A stretch of 64,000 nt of DNA from Selenomonadales bacterium (GTDB lineage Bacteria; Bacillota; Negativicutes; Sporomusales; UBA7701). Below are positions 29,401 to 37,111 of the stretch, in pieces (the stretch's first letter is position 1; every line of letters starts with the position of its first letter). The position numbers and the translations under genes were made by a program. Below the pieces are notes generated by a model. That model saw only the letters and a program-made list of their open reading frames with translations, searched no databases and was not told the origin of the DNA. Location of the stretch: the NCBI GenBank assembly GCA_018434945.1, contig JAHDOI010000050.1, positions 1 through 64,000 of the forward strand, read 5' to 3'.

Positions 29401-30396
29401 CTATACAAACAGCGACTGACTAGCGAACAGCGCCGGCCACCCGCCGGTATGAATGAACAGCACTTTACTGCCCGCCGGGAACACGCCCTTGCGGGCCAGG
29501 TCGATGAGTCCGGCCATCGCCTTGCCGGTGTAAGACGGGTCGAGGAGGATGCCCTCCGTCGCTGCGAGCAGCTTGACCGCCTCCACCATCGCTGCGGTCG
29601 GCAGCGTGTACCCCGGCCCGAGGTACTCGTCGCGCACCGCGATCTCGCTTCGTTCCACCGGTACGGCGATGCCGAGATAGTCGGCCGTTTTCCCCACCAT
29701 CTCCCATACCAGTTTCTCCTGAGCCTCCCGCGGGTTGAGGACACTGATGCCCGTCACCGGGACGCGGCAGCCCTCGCTCCTCAGGCCGAGCAGCAGCCTC
29801 CCCTGGGTGCCGGCGCTGCCGCCCGCCACCACGATATTGTCGAAGGCCGTCCCGGTCTCCGCCATCTGGGCGGCGAGCTCCTGCCCACAGGCGACATAGC
29901 CGAGCGCGCCGATGGGATTCGAGCCGCCCAGCGGGATTATATAGGGCCGTCGCCCCTCGGCCGCGGCTTCGGCGGCGGCGGCGGCCAGCGCGGCGGGCAG
30001 ATCGGTCCCCCACGGCACGACCGTTATCCGCTCCACGCCGAGCAGGTGATAAAGAAAAACGTTGCCGCCGGCATCCGGGCGGTATGCCCCCGGGGTCGAC
30101 TCCGCCAGAATCAGCCGGCATTTCAGGCCCTCCTTGACCGCCGCCGCCAGTGTCAGCCGGCAATGGTTCGACTGGACCGCCCCGCAGGTGATGAGCGTAT
30201 CCGCGCCCCCGGCCAGCGCGTCGCCGACGAGAAACTCCAGCTTGCGCGTCTTGTTGCCGCCGCCCGTCAGCCCCAGCAGGTCGTCGCGTTTGACGTACAC
30301 CTCCGGACCGCCCACCGCCCGCGAAAAGTTGGCCAGGTACTCGACCGGCGTCCGTCCCTCGGTGTAGCGCCGGCGGGGAAACCGCTCCAGGTTCAT
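29401..30396 (-). CDS. dcyD: D-cysteine desulfhydrase (ACC deaminase family)
   Basis: This 331-residue fold-type II PLP enzyme begins MNLERFPRRRYTEGRTPVEY. The PLP lysine lies in VKRDDLLGLTGGGNKTRKLE, followed by CGAVQSNHCRLTLAAA; IIPLGGSNPIGALGYV and VVAGGSAGTQGRLLLGL form the phosphate-binding and substrate regions, and LDPSYTGKAMAGLI the C-terminal motif. It would convert D-cysteine to pyruvate, sulfide and ammonia; related enzymes act on 1-aminocyclopropane carboxylate or L-cysteate, so the substrate is probable, not proven. ATG 30396 is set by GGAGGAGG six bases upstream. A strong palindrome precedes it. Confidence 0.85.
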   Translation of the reverse strand: MNLERFPRRRYTEGRTPVEYLANFSRAVGGPEVYVKRDDLLGLTGGGNKTRKLEFLVGDALAGGADTLITCGAVQSNHCRLTLAAAVKEGLKCRLILAESTPGAYRPDAGGNVFLYHLLGVERITVVPWGTDLPAALAAAAAEAAAEGRRPYIIPLGGSNPIGALGYVACGQELAAQMAETGTAFDNIVVAGGSAGTQGRLLLGLRSEGCRVPVTGISVLNPREAQEKLVWEMVGKTADYLGIAVPVERSEIAVRDEYLGPGYTLPTAAMVEAVKLLAATEGILLDPSYTGKAMAGLIDLARKGVFPAGSKVLFIHTGGWPALFASQSLFV

Positions 30397-30411
30397 CGCC
30401 ATCCTCCTCCG

Positions 30412-30434
30412 TTATTATGTACTATACATAATAA
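30412..30434. promoter_or_regulatory. Palindromic operator upstream of dcyD
   Basis: TTATTATGTA and TACATAATAA form a perfect 10-bp inverted repeat around CTA, directly before the dcyD ribosome site. It is AT-rich in a GC-rich context. The neighbouring FCD-domain regulator is the obvious candidate ligand. Confidence 0.7.
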
Positions 30435-30446
30435 TGCCCCAAAAAA

Positions 30447-30477
30447 GACGGAGCGCACGGTCAACCGCACGCTCGTC
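30447..30477 (-). terminator. Terminator of the FCD regulator gene
   Basis: Interrupted stem GACGGAGCG / CGCTCGTC with an inner CGGT / ACCG, followed on the minus strand by TTTTTTGGGG. It separates the regulator from dcyD. Confidence 0.75.
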
Positions 30478-30488
30478 CAATCGATTCA

Positions 30489-31232
30489 TTATCCGGATTC
30501 CTTATCGTGGACGCCGGCCATTTTCCAGTACTTCTCGACGTCCTTCATCAGATTGTTGATATGCTCGACCATGATCTCGCGGGCGCTGTCGGCGCGGCCG
30601 TCGGCGATCGCCTCGGCGAGCCGTTTGTGGTCGATGTAGACAGGGCTCTTGACCCGGCGGCGGATGTACTCGAGCACGGGCGAAAGCTGGGTATCCTGGC
30701 GGATGAGGGCGATGGCCGCTCCCAGGACGCGGTTGCCGGCCATGCGGGCGATCAGGGCGTGGAAATCGACATCCTCCTGGGCCGCGCCGCCGCCGGCGTC
30801 GAGTGCCCGCCGCTGCCGTTCCAGGATTTCGCGGAGCTGGGCGGCCTCGGCCTCGCTGCGGTTGGCGGCCGCCAGGTATGCCAGCTCGCTTTCGATGGCC
30901 CGCCTGGCCACAAGCACCTCCAGCAGCTGGCCCTTGGTATGGCTGCGCAGCGAACTGGCGAACTCGATCCCCCATTCGAAACTCTTCTGTCTGTTCAGCA
31001 GCTCGTCCAGCCGCGCCGTTCCCTGCGCCGACAGCGAACGGCCCTGGAAGCCTGCTTTGTCGGTGAAGCCCTGGTTGTCCAGGTCGCGCAGCAGCCGGCC
31101 GACGGTCGCCTCGCTGATGCTGTGTCCCATATTCTGCAGAACCTGGCTGATATGGCCGCAGCCAACCGGCTGGGTGCTGTCGCGGATGATCGTCAGCAGG
31201 TCGCGTTCCAGCTTATCCCGTTTACTTAGCAT
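30489..31232 (-). CDS. Transcriptional regulator: NrpR/RNase R-type winged helix fused to FCD domain
   Basis: In this 247-residue protein the first ~75 residues (LLTIIRDSTQPVGCGHISQV, LQNMGHSISEATVGRLLRDL, DNQGFTDKAGFQGRSLSAQG) look like the winged helix found in NrpR and at the start of RNase R, not the usual GntR domain. Residues ~95-235 are an FCD ligand-binding domain (EVLVARRAIESELAYLAAAN, EDVDFHALIARMAGNRVL, and YIDHKRLAEAI with EIMVEHINNL, supplying the metal-binding Asp/His set). It is the gene downstream of the flavoprotein, so it probably responds to a carboxylate metabolite of that pathway. The start is ATG 31232 with GGTGGGCAGATTGG. Confidence 0.82.
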   Translation of the reverse strand: MLSKRDKLERDLLTIIRDSTQPVGCGHISQVLQNMGHSISEATVGRLLRDLDNQGFTDKAGFQGRSLSAQGTARLDELLNRQKSFEWGIEFASSLRSHTKGQLLEVLVARRAIESELAYLAAANRSEAEAAQLREILERQRRALDAGGGAAQEDVDFHALIARMAGNRVLGAAIALIRQDTQLSPVLEYIRRRVKSPVYIDHKRLAEAIADGRADSAREIMVEHINNLMKDVEKYWKMAGVHDKESG

Positions 31233-31307
31233 CCAATCTGCCCACCTCTCGCACTGCTTGGGGCCATATGCCTTATTCGTCGCCGGAACGCCTTTTCCTG
31301 CTGCCTG

Positions 31308-32606
31308 TCAGCACACCGGCCGGGCAAAAACGCCTGTCATGCCGGCCTTCTCCACCCTCGCCCTGATGGCGGCGATATCGGTGGTGTAAAGCTGCTGTTG
31401 CTGCATATGCTCGAAATAGACCGAACCGGAGAATGTATACTTCTTGGTCAATCCGGCTTTGGTCTGCATCTGGCTGCGGACGAAGGCGATGGCATCGCCG
31501 CAGGCCAGGCTGGCGGGGATCTCGATCGGCGCCAGGCCGCAGGCCGCGCGGGCGGCGTTATGGCCGGCCAGCGTGCCGGTGATGATCGCCTCGGTGTGGC
31601 CGACGAGCAGGCCGGCTTTCTCGCCGCCGCAGAAAACGTTCTTCAACCCCTCGACCTTGAGGGCATTGTCGCGCGGCAGCATCCCCAGATAGCGCATCGA
31701 ATTGCCGATGCCGCCGGCGTAGGGGTCCTCGAAGCGGGCGTTCTCGAAGCCGGGCACCTGGCGGAGGATATCGAGGGGGTAGTAAGAGGTCATCAGTTTG
31801 GCGTGGCCGGTGTCGAGAAGGATGATATTTTCGGCGAACTCCTTGAGCGCGTATTGCTGGCAGGCCTTCTTGGCCAGCGAGCCGATGTCCTTCTGGAGGC
31901 TGGCGGGCACGGGGATGACGGCCACGCCGGTCGCGTTGAGCTTGTCCTGGATCTCCTTCGACAGCGAATCCTTATGGAGCTTGCACGAGCCGCTCATCGC
32001 CCCGAGGGTGCCGTCCGCCTTCTCGCCGAGGATTTCTTTCACCCCGGCCTTGGCGGCGATCGAGAACCGCGGCCCGAATGTCGGGCAGCGGTAGATGCAC
32101 ATCGCGCAGCCGTTGCCGTACTTCATACAGTTGCCCTGCGGACCGGCGGTGCCGGCCACGTCGATGAAGGCATCGCCGCTCGCCTCGATGGGCTCGCCGT
32201 GGAACACGTCGGCGAAAACCTTGGTGATAGCTCCGTCCTTGGCTTCGATGTCGCGCACCCTCGCCTGGAGATGCACGGTCACGCCGGCGGCGAGCAGCGC
32301 TTTGCGGACGGCCGGCTCGATGGTGGAAACGTCATAGAGGCTGGCGTGCTTGTGGCCGGGGAACTCGATGTTCTTGTGGCGCGCGTTGGCGTCGGCGATC
32401 GCGAACAGGTCCCCGCCGCCCATGGCGACAGCCTCCTCTGTGGCGGTGAAGCGGCCGTTGTTGCGCATGATGCCGCCCACGAGGCCGGTGCCAAGCAGCA
32501 TATCGGCGCGTTCGAACAGCTCGACCGCGCAGCCTGCCTTGCGGGCCGCCAGGGCAGCCGCGCAGCCCGCCCAGCCGCCGCCGACGATGACGACTTTTTT
32601 AGCCAT
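31308..32606 (-). CDS. FAD-dependent oxidoreductase with Cys cluster
   Basis: This 432-residue flavoprotein has the N-terminal dinucleotide motif KKVVIVGGGWAGCAAALAAR and an acidic strand end (VELFERADM). Around residues 171-188, GNCMKYGNGCAMCIYRCPTF contains four cysteines (C-x7-C-x2-C-x3-C) that could hold an Fe-S cluster or zinc. A second FAD contact is LKNVFCGGEKAGLLVGHTEA. General architecture resembles FAD-dependent dehydrogenases of the GidA/HI0933 group; the substrate is unknown. The start is ATG 32606 with GGAGGAACTATAATT. It follows the PLP gene across repeat copy D and probably acts in the same pathway. Confidence 0.8.
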   Translation of the reverse strand: MAKKVVIVGGGWAGCAAALAARKAGCAVELFERADMLLGTGLVGGIMRNNGRFTATEEAVAMGGGDLFAIADANARHKNIEFPGHKHASLYDVSTIEPAVRKALLAAGVTVHLQARVRDIEAKDGAITKVFADVFHGEPIEASGDAFIDVAGTAGPQGNCMKYGNGCAMCIYRCPTFGPRFSIAAKAGVKEILGEKADGTLGAMSGSCKLHKDSLSKEIQDKLNATGVAVIPVPASLQKDIGSLAKKACQQYALKEFAENIILLDTGHAKLMTSYYPLDILRQVPGFENARFEDPYAGGIGNSMRYLGMLPRDNALKVEGLKNVFCGGEKAGLLVGHTEAIITGTLAGHNAARAACGLAPIEIPASLACGDAIAFVRSQMQTKAGLTKKYTFSGSVYFEHMQQQQLYTTDIAAIRARVEKAGMTGVFARPVC

Positions 32607-32628
32607 AATTATAGTTCCTCCTTAGCTT

Positions 32629-32703
32629 CGGTCGCCGATAAGGCCCCATCTGCGGCGCACGCCGCCGAGGAGCAACGCCGCCGATGGACTTTTTAGGCAA
32701 CCG
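32629..32703. repeat. Dispersed structured repeat, mini copy D
   Basis: Short version. CCCCATCTGCGGCG and CGCCGCCGATGG pair around a GAGGAGCAA segment, which is also conserved in the full copies. Outer arms CGGTCGCC and GGCAACCG (ending at 32703, next to the PLP-gene stop) pair too. It lacks the two inner helices of the full copies. Confidence 0.7.
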
Positions 32704-34167
32704 CTAAATGATGCCCGCGAATTTGGCGACGATCTCGATCAGCTTCACCTGCGCCTGGACGCCGTAGCGCATCACGTCCTTCAGCAGGTTGCCCTTGCTG
32801 TCGGTCGTGCCGAGATCGGGGGAGATGTAGATATTGCCGTCATAGGCCACCGTCGGGATGACGCCCATCTGCGCCATGCCGCTCTGGAAGATGTTCGTGC
32901 CCGAATACATGTCCTCGATCGAGAAGATCGGCAGGCCGAGCTCGCCGTCCTTCCACGTGCCCTCGTAGTTCACTTCGACGGCGCGGGAGTTGTAGGATTT
33001 GTTGATTATGATCCCCGCTTTCAGTTTCGGGTGGATCTTGGCAAATTCCTCCTTGACGACGTCAAAGAGATCGTCGACCGCCCTGGTGTAAACCTCGGGG
33101 TTGTCGCGCAGCACCTTGAGGACCTGGATCTGGGTGGCCAGAGCTTCCTTGCCGGGATCGAACGTCACATAAGCCGCCTTGCCGTAGGAAGCGCCGGTGC
33201 CCCAGCGGTCGCCGTGCATGCCCATCGCCCGGCGGATGGGCACCATGATGTCTTCCTTGCCGATGATCAGGCCGCTGGTGGCCGCGCCGCTAGCCTTATC
33301 CATGCTGTAGACGATGGCGTCGGCGCCCGATTTGCGGATATCGTGGCCGATGCCCGGCACGCCCCAGGCGTTGTCGATAACGTAGGGGACGTTATATTCC
33401 TTGCACAGCTTGGCATACAGCTTCTGGAGGACCGGCGTGCCGTCCTTGTCCTTGGCGCCGTAGCCGTAGCCGGGGGTCTCGTAGCCCAGCGACGTCATGC
33501 CGGTGAACATGGCGGCGTGCCGCTCGGCGATTTTCTTCATCTCGACATAGGTCGCCTCGGGGTCGACCTTGGTCAGGAGCGGGACGGGATGGTGCTTGAT
33601 GCCGTGCACCGGATACTCGGCGCCGGCCACCGGCACGACGAGGGTATCGAGGTTGTTCTGGCGCTTGCCGTAGAAGCCGAGTTCGCCGGGAGTGGTGCCG
33701 CGGTCGGCGATGAGGTCCTTGTATTTGCCGGGGAAGGGGCGCCCGTAGCCGCCCTGGTGGTGGAAGTGCTTCTCGTAGGGGGCAATGTAGCGGGCGCGGT
33801 AGTTATCGCCCCGCCCCATGGCCGGCGGCGTGAACAGGGAGTCGAACGCCACCCACAGGCCGGCTTCGCAGGTGCAGGTCGGCGCGGCGTCGTACTCGTC
33901 GCCGTAAATATCCTTGACAAGCTCGCGGATCTGGTCGACCATGACCGCCAGCGGCGTCACCGTCTTGGCGGCTTCCTCGCTGGCGTGCATGATGTCTTCG
34001 CGCAGCGGCGCCGGGCAGCCGGAGATGCCGCCGGTCATGCCGAACTTGCCGCGGATTTCCTGCGGGATGCCGAGCTCGTCGGCCGCCTTCTTGGCCTCGG
34101 CGTAGATGGCAGGTATGTTGGCCTGCAGGCTCTTGTACATCTGGAATTTGTACTTGAATTTGCTCAT
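32704..34167 (-). CDS. PLP-dependent enzyme (fold type I), specificity unknown
   Basis: This 487-residue protein has features of fold-type I PLP enzymes: NVPYVIDNAWGVPGIGHDIR (Asp that would contact the pyridine N) and ADAIVYSMDKASGAATSGLI (likely PLP Lys in SMDK). An unusual PTCTCEAGLW lies in the N-terminal third, where aromatic stacking residues normally sit. It could be an aminotransferase, a lyase or a decarboxylase; I do not recognise the subfamily. The start is ATG 34167 with AGGAGGAGAAAGAC. It is flanked by repeat copies B and D and lies in line with RidA, the B12 protein and the flavoprotein. Confidence 0.75.
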   Translation of the reverse strand: MSKFKYKFQMYKSLQANIPAIYAEAKKAADELGIPQEIRGKFGMTGGISGCPAPLREDIMHASEEAAKTVTPLAVMVDQIRELVKDIYGDEYDAAPTCTCEAGLWVAFDSLFTPPAMGRGDNYRARYIAPYEKHFHHQGGYGRPFPGKYKDLIADRGTTPGELGFYGKRQNNLDTLVVPVAGAEYPVHGIKHHPVPLLTKVDPEATYVEMKKIAERHAAMFTGMTSLGYETPGYGYGAKDKDGTPVLQKLYAKLCKEYNVPYVIDNAWGVPGIGHDIRKSGADAIVYSMDKASGAATSGLIIGKEDIMVPIRRAMGMHGDRWGTGASYGKAAYVTFDPGKEALATQIQVLKVLRDNPEVYTRAVDDLFDVVKEEFAKIHPKLKAGIIINKSYNSRAVEVNYEGTWKDGELGLPIFSIEDMYSGTNIFQSGMAQMGVIPTVAYDGNIYISPDLGTTDSKGNLLKDVMRYGVQAQVKLIEIVAKFAGII

Positions 34168-34224
34168 GTCTTTCTCCTCCTAATAATTATGATTTAATTA
34201 TATGAACTTAAAGCTTCCTAACCT

Positions 34225-34346
34225 AAGATTGCGTAAAAAGCTCCAGATGCAAGGCGCACCGGAAGATCGCGCCGCGACGCGTACTCGTCGTACGCTAGCA
34301 AGCGATCTGAGGAGCAACGCCGCAGATGGACTTTTTACACAATCTT
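34225..34346. repeat. Dispersed structured repeat, copy B (ridA-PLP gap)
   Basis: Full copy. AGATCGC / GCGATCT replaces AGAGCGA / TCGCTCT of copy A (compensatory changes); GCGTAC / GTACGC is kept. The outer arms AAGATTGCGTAAAAAG and CTTTTTACACAATCTT pair; the right arm is formed by the last codons and stop of ridA. Confidence 0.85.
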
Positions 34347-34796
34347 TACAATCATTTCCACTTCGCAGGCGGCATCCAGCGGCAGCTCACCGACGCCCAC
34401 CGCCGACCTGGCATGCTCCCCGGCGGCGCCGAACAGCTTGCCCAAAAGCTCGGACGCGCCGTTGACCACTTTGGGCTGGGCGTTGAAACCGGGCGCGCTG
34501 GCCACGAAGCCCGTCACCTTCACCACCCGCTCGATGCGGTCCAGGCTGCCGACCGCCGCCTTAATGACACTGAGGCAGTTGAGGGCGCAGATCTGCGCCG
34601 CCGCGTAGCCCTGGGCCTCGTCCAGTTCGCGGCCGACCTTGCCCTTGAAAACAAGCTCGCCGTCCACGAACGGGATCTGCCCGGAGGTATACACATAGCC
34701 GTCGCCGGTCGCTACCGCCGGCACATAAGCCGCCACCGGCTTGGGCGCCGCCGGCAGGCTCAGCCCCATCTCCCTGATTTTTTCTTCCACATTCAT
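34335..34796 (-). CDS. RidA family protein (enamine/imine deaminase or related)
   Basis: This 153-residue RidA/YjgF-like protein has AVATGDGYVYTSGQIPFVDG, CALNCLSVIKAAVGSLDRIE, VVKVTGFVASAPGFNAQPKV and GEHARSAVGVGELPLDAACE, then VEMIVKI. The key Arg of true RidA is present in HARSAVGV. It is of the longer YjgH/RutC-like type. RidA proteins hydrolyse reactive imines released by PLP enzymes, which fits the neighbouring PLP gene. ATG 34796 is set by GGAGGTGACCAAA. Its 3' end is part of repeat copy B. Confidence 0.88.
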   Translation of the reverse strand: MNVEEKIREMGLSLPAAPKPVAAYVPAVATGDGYVYTSGQIPFVDGELVFKGKVGRELDEAQGYAAAQICALNCLSVIKAAVGSLDRIERVVKVTGFVASAPGFNAQPKVVNGASELLGKLFGAAGEHARSAVGVGELPLDAACEVEMIVKIV

Positions 34797-34826
34797 TTTG
34801 GTCACCTCCCCGGCGTGAGCCGGATT

Positions 34827-35276
34827 CTATTTCTCATCCCTGCTGGCGACGGTAAACCGTACCGGCATCCCCAGCCCGGCCCCCTGCTCCACCCCGTCGG
34901 CCAGCGCCTCCGTCCGGATGACGATGTTCAGGTGGTTGGGCATGTGGGTCTCGTCGAAGCCGGCCAGCGTGCCGACCAGGCGCCCGGCGAGGTAAACCCC
35001 GTCGCCGGCGACGATCACGCCGCCGTCCTCGATGGCGGCGAAGCCGAGGTATGCTATGCGGTCCACACGGCTGCCGGGCTTGGCGTCCGGCTCGTCGGTG
35101 AGGATAAGTTCGTGGATGTCGTACTTCCTGATGCAGCGGGATATCGGCTTGATAAGCTCCAGGCCGCGGTCTTCCATCTTCCCGCTCAGCACGACCGTCA
35201 GCGCGCCGGCGACATCGGTCTTGGCGGCGTAAGGGTTGGAAGAAAACTTGCCGGCTGCGTAGGGATCGTTTTTCAT
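34827..35276 (-). CDS. Unknown 149-aa protein of the cobalamin/PLP operon
   Basis: I do not recognise this family with certainty. The product begins MKNDPYAAGKFSSNPYAAKT and has a compact alternating beta pattern: ALTVVLSGKMEDRGLELIKP, ISRCIRKYDIHELILTDEPD, VDRIAYLGFAAIEDGGVIVA and DGVYLAGRLVGTLAGFDETH, then MPNHLNIVIRT. No membrane segment or Cys cluster is present. The beta-rich character and AGFDETHMPNHLN motif suggest a small ligand-binding or accessory protein. It starts at ATG 35276 with GGAGGTTTCGCCC, 12 bases after the mutase-like gene, so it is translationally linked to it. Confidence 0.75.
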   Translation of the reverse strand: MKNDPYAAGKFSSNPYAAKTDVAGALTVVLSGKMEDRGLELIKPISRCIRKYDIHELILTDEPDAKPGSRVDRIAYLGFAAIEDGGVIVAGDGVYLAGRLVGTLAGFDETHMPNHLNIVIRTEALADGVEQGAGLGMPVRFTVASRDEK

Positions 35277-35288
35277 GGGCGAAACCTC

Positions 35289-37109
35289 CTATCTTTTCAC
35301 CGTGGTCACGGTGTCTTTGCCCGTGCGCCCCGGGTATGCGCCCTCCGCCCGGCTGCCGAGGACGCCCTTGTGGATGGCGGCCACGAAGTCGCCGCTTGCC
35401 GCCACCTCGTCCAGCACGCTCTCGATGCCGGCCGCCAGCTCGTCGGCGTAACGGTCGGCCTGGGGGGTGGGGGCGATGCCGGCCTGGCCGAAGAAGCGGA
35501 ACCCTTCCTGGACGGCCCTGAGCGTATCGATTCGCGAGGGGGCGGAGATCGGCCCGCCCGAATAGGCCTCGTCGGTGGAGGCGATCGAAATTGCGTCCAC
35601 CGCCAGCGAACCTGCCAGGCAGGCGTGGAGGGCGGTAGCCATCGCCGACTGCACCCGGTCCTCGGTGTGGGTGAGGAAACCGATCGGCGCGCCCGGCCAC
35701 AGCGGGGCGTCGATTATGCCCCTGAGGGCCTTTATCTTCGCGACATTGAAGTCGATATAGTTATCCGTCATCAGGCCGCCGACCATCACCTCGGGCGAAT
35801 AGGCGAACAGCGGCTGGAGGATGGGGCGGCCGCCGAGCCGCACCGCCAGGTCGGCGACGATCAGCATGCCGGCGAAAGCCTTGTGGGCCGGCACGCCGCA
35901 CAGCTCCTCATTTGTCACGATGTCGAACGGCAGATTGTACTTCTTGGCGCAGAGGATGGTGTGGTAGCCATCCACCACCATGCGCTCCGGGTCGGTTCCC
36001 GCCCCCAGGGCGCCGTAGCAGAAATTTATCTTCGTCAGGTCGGCGCCCATCTTGCCCGCCAGCACCGCCGTCTCCGGGGTGTTAAGGCCGCGGTGGGCCC
36101 TCACCTGCCACAGCGTCGAATCCTCAAGGGCGCCCTTGATGCGGTTCAAGTTGGCGGGCGTTATCACCGTGCCGTCCTCCTGGTGGGTGAGGAAGCCGTC
36201 GAGGAAGCCCTCGGTGCGCGCCCCCCACGAAGGGTCGAAGTGCACGACGCCGTCGGCGCCCCACGCCTCGCTGGCGAGGATGTGGCCGATATCCATGAAG
36301 GGGCAGCCGGTGCCGTACTGGACGAACACGAGCGGCTTTTTGCGGGTGTGCTGGAGCTTGCGGACCGACATGCGGGCCTTGGTGTCGGCCAGATACTTCT
36401 CCAGGCCCTCCACCTCGCTCTTGGTGAAGCGGCGCGTCTTCGGGTGAAGCTCGCCGCCGGCGTAATATTTTTTCGGGACATCGCCGCACAGGGCGGAATA
36501 ATGCCGGTACAGGTCGCCGTCGCCCTTGCGGGCCCGCCACCTTTGGACGTCCCACAGCTCGTCGCGCAGCCGGGCGCGCTCCACGCCGGGCGACGTCTTA
36601 TCTTTGACCCAATCCAGGATCATCGCGCTGATGCGTTCGAGCTTGGCGGCGATGCCGGCGTGGCGGTAGCCGTAACCGTAGCCGGCCGTCATGTCGGGCT
36701 TGACCTTGGCGAACCGCGTCGGGTCGGGCTTATATTCCCGCCCCTCGATGAAACACACGACCTCCTCCACCGTCGTCCCCGGCCCGAAGCCGGCGTCGAA
36801 ACCCAGCTCGGCGGCCAGTTCCTGCCTGATCGCCATGCCGCCGATGCCCAGTCTGACCTTGGAACGGATGCCGGCGGCATCGGCGAGATCGACGAAGCGG
36901 GCGAGAATCTCGGCCACGCCGTAACCCAGCGTGCGGCTGAGGAGCAGCGTCCCCGTACCTTCGCGCAGAGCGTTGTCGATGATCTCCTCCTCCGTCAGGT
37001 CGGGCGGCAGGAGGATGATCTCGTAGCCGGCCTCCTCGAGGCCGCGGGCGATGATCTTCAGGCCGATGTCATGCACCGGATCGAGCGGTGCGAGCAGCAC
37101 TCTTTTCAT
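35289..37109 (-). CDS. Cobalamin-binding, TIM-barrel mutase-like protein
   Basis: In this 606-residue protein, residues 1-125 look like a B12-binding Rossmann domain: MKRVLLAPLDPVHDIGLKII, GTGTLLLSRTLGYG, VRLGIGGMAIRQEL and DAGFGPGTTVEEVVCFI. They match D-x-H-x-x-G/SxL/GG, except that the Asp is three rather than two residues before the His. Residues ~230-560 look like a glutamate-mutase-type barrel (WQVRAHRGLNTPETAVLAGK, INFCYGALGAGTDPERMVVD, FDIVTNEELCGVPAHKAFAG, AISIASTDEAYSGGPISAPS). The domain order (B12 first) differs from D-lysine and D-ornithine aminomutases. An adenosylcobalamin carbon-skeleton or amino shift is likely; the substrate is unknown. Start ATG 37109. Confidence 0.78.
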   Translation of the reverse strand: MKRVLLAPLDPVHDIGLKIIARGLEEAGYEIILLPPDLTEEEIIDNALREGTGTLLLSRTLGYGVAEILARFVDLADAAGIRSKVRLGIGGMAIRQELAAELGFDAGFGPGTTVEEVVCFIEGREYKPDPTRFAKVKPDMTAGYGYGYRHAGIAAKLERISAMILDWVKDKTSPGVERARLRDELWDVQRWRARKGDGDLYRHYSALCGDVPKKYYAGGELHPKTRRFTKSEVEGLEKYLADTKARMSVRKLQHTRKKPLVFVQYGTGCPFMDIGHILASEAWGADGVVHFDPSWGARTEGFLDGFLTHQEDGTVITPANLNRIKGALEDSTLWQVRAHRGLNTPETAVLAGKMGADLTKINFCYGALGAGTDPERMVVDGYHTILCAKKYNLPFDIVTNEELCGVPAHKAFAGMLIVADLAVRLGGRPILQPLFAYSPEVMVGGLMTDNYIDFNVAKIKALRGIIDAPLWPGAPIGFLTHTEDRVQSAMATALHACLAGSLAVDAISIASTDEAYSGGPISAPSRIDTLRAVQEGFRFFGQAGIAPTPQADRYADELAAGIESVLDEVAASGDFVAAIHKGVLGSRAEGAYPGRTGKDTVTTVKR

Positions 37110-37111
37110 CC

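Noticed and set aside
35289-37109. Identification as D-ornithine or D-lysine aminomutase large subunit
   Set aside because: The domain order is reversed, no OraS/KamD partner is present, and the characteristic DGAHNANA barrel motif is absent.
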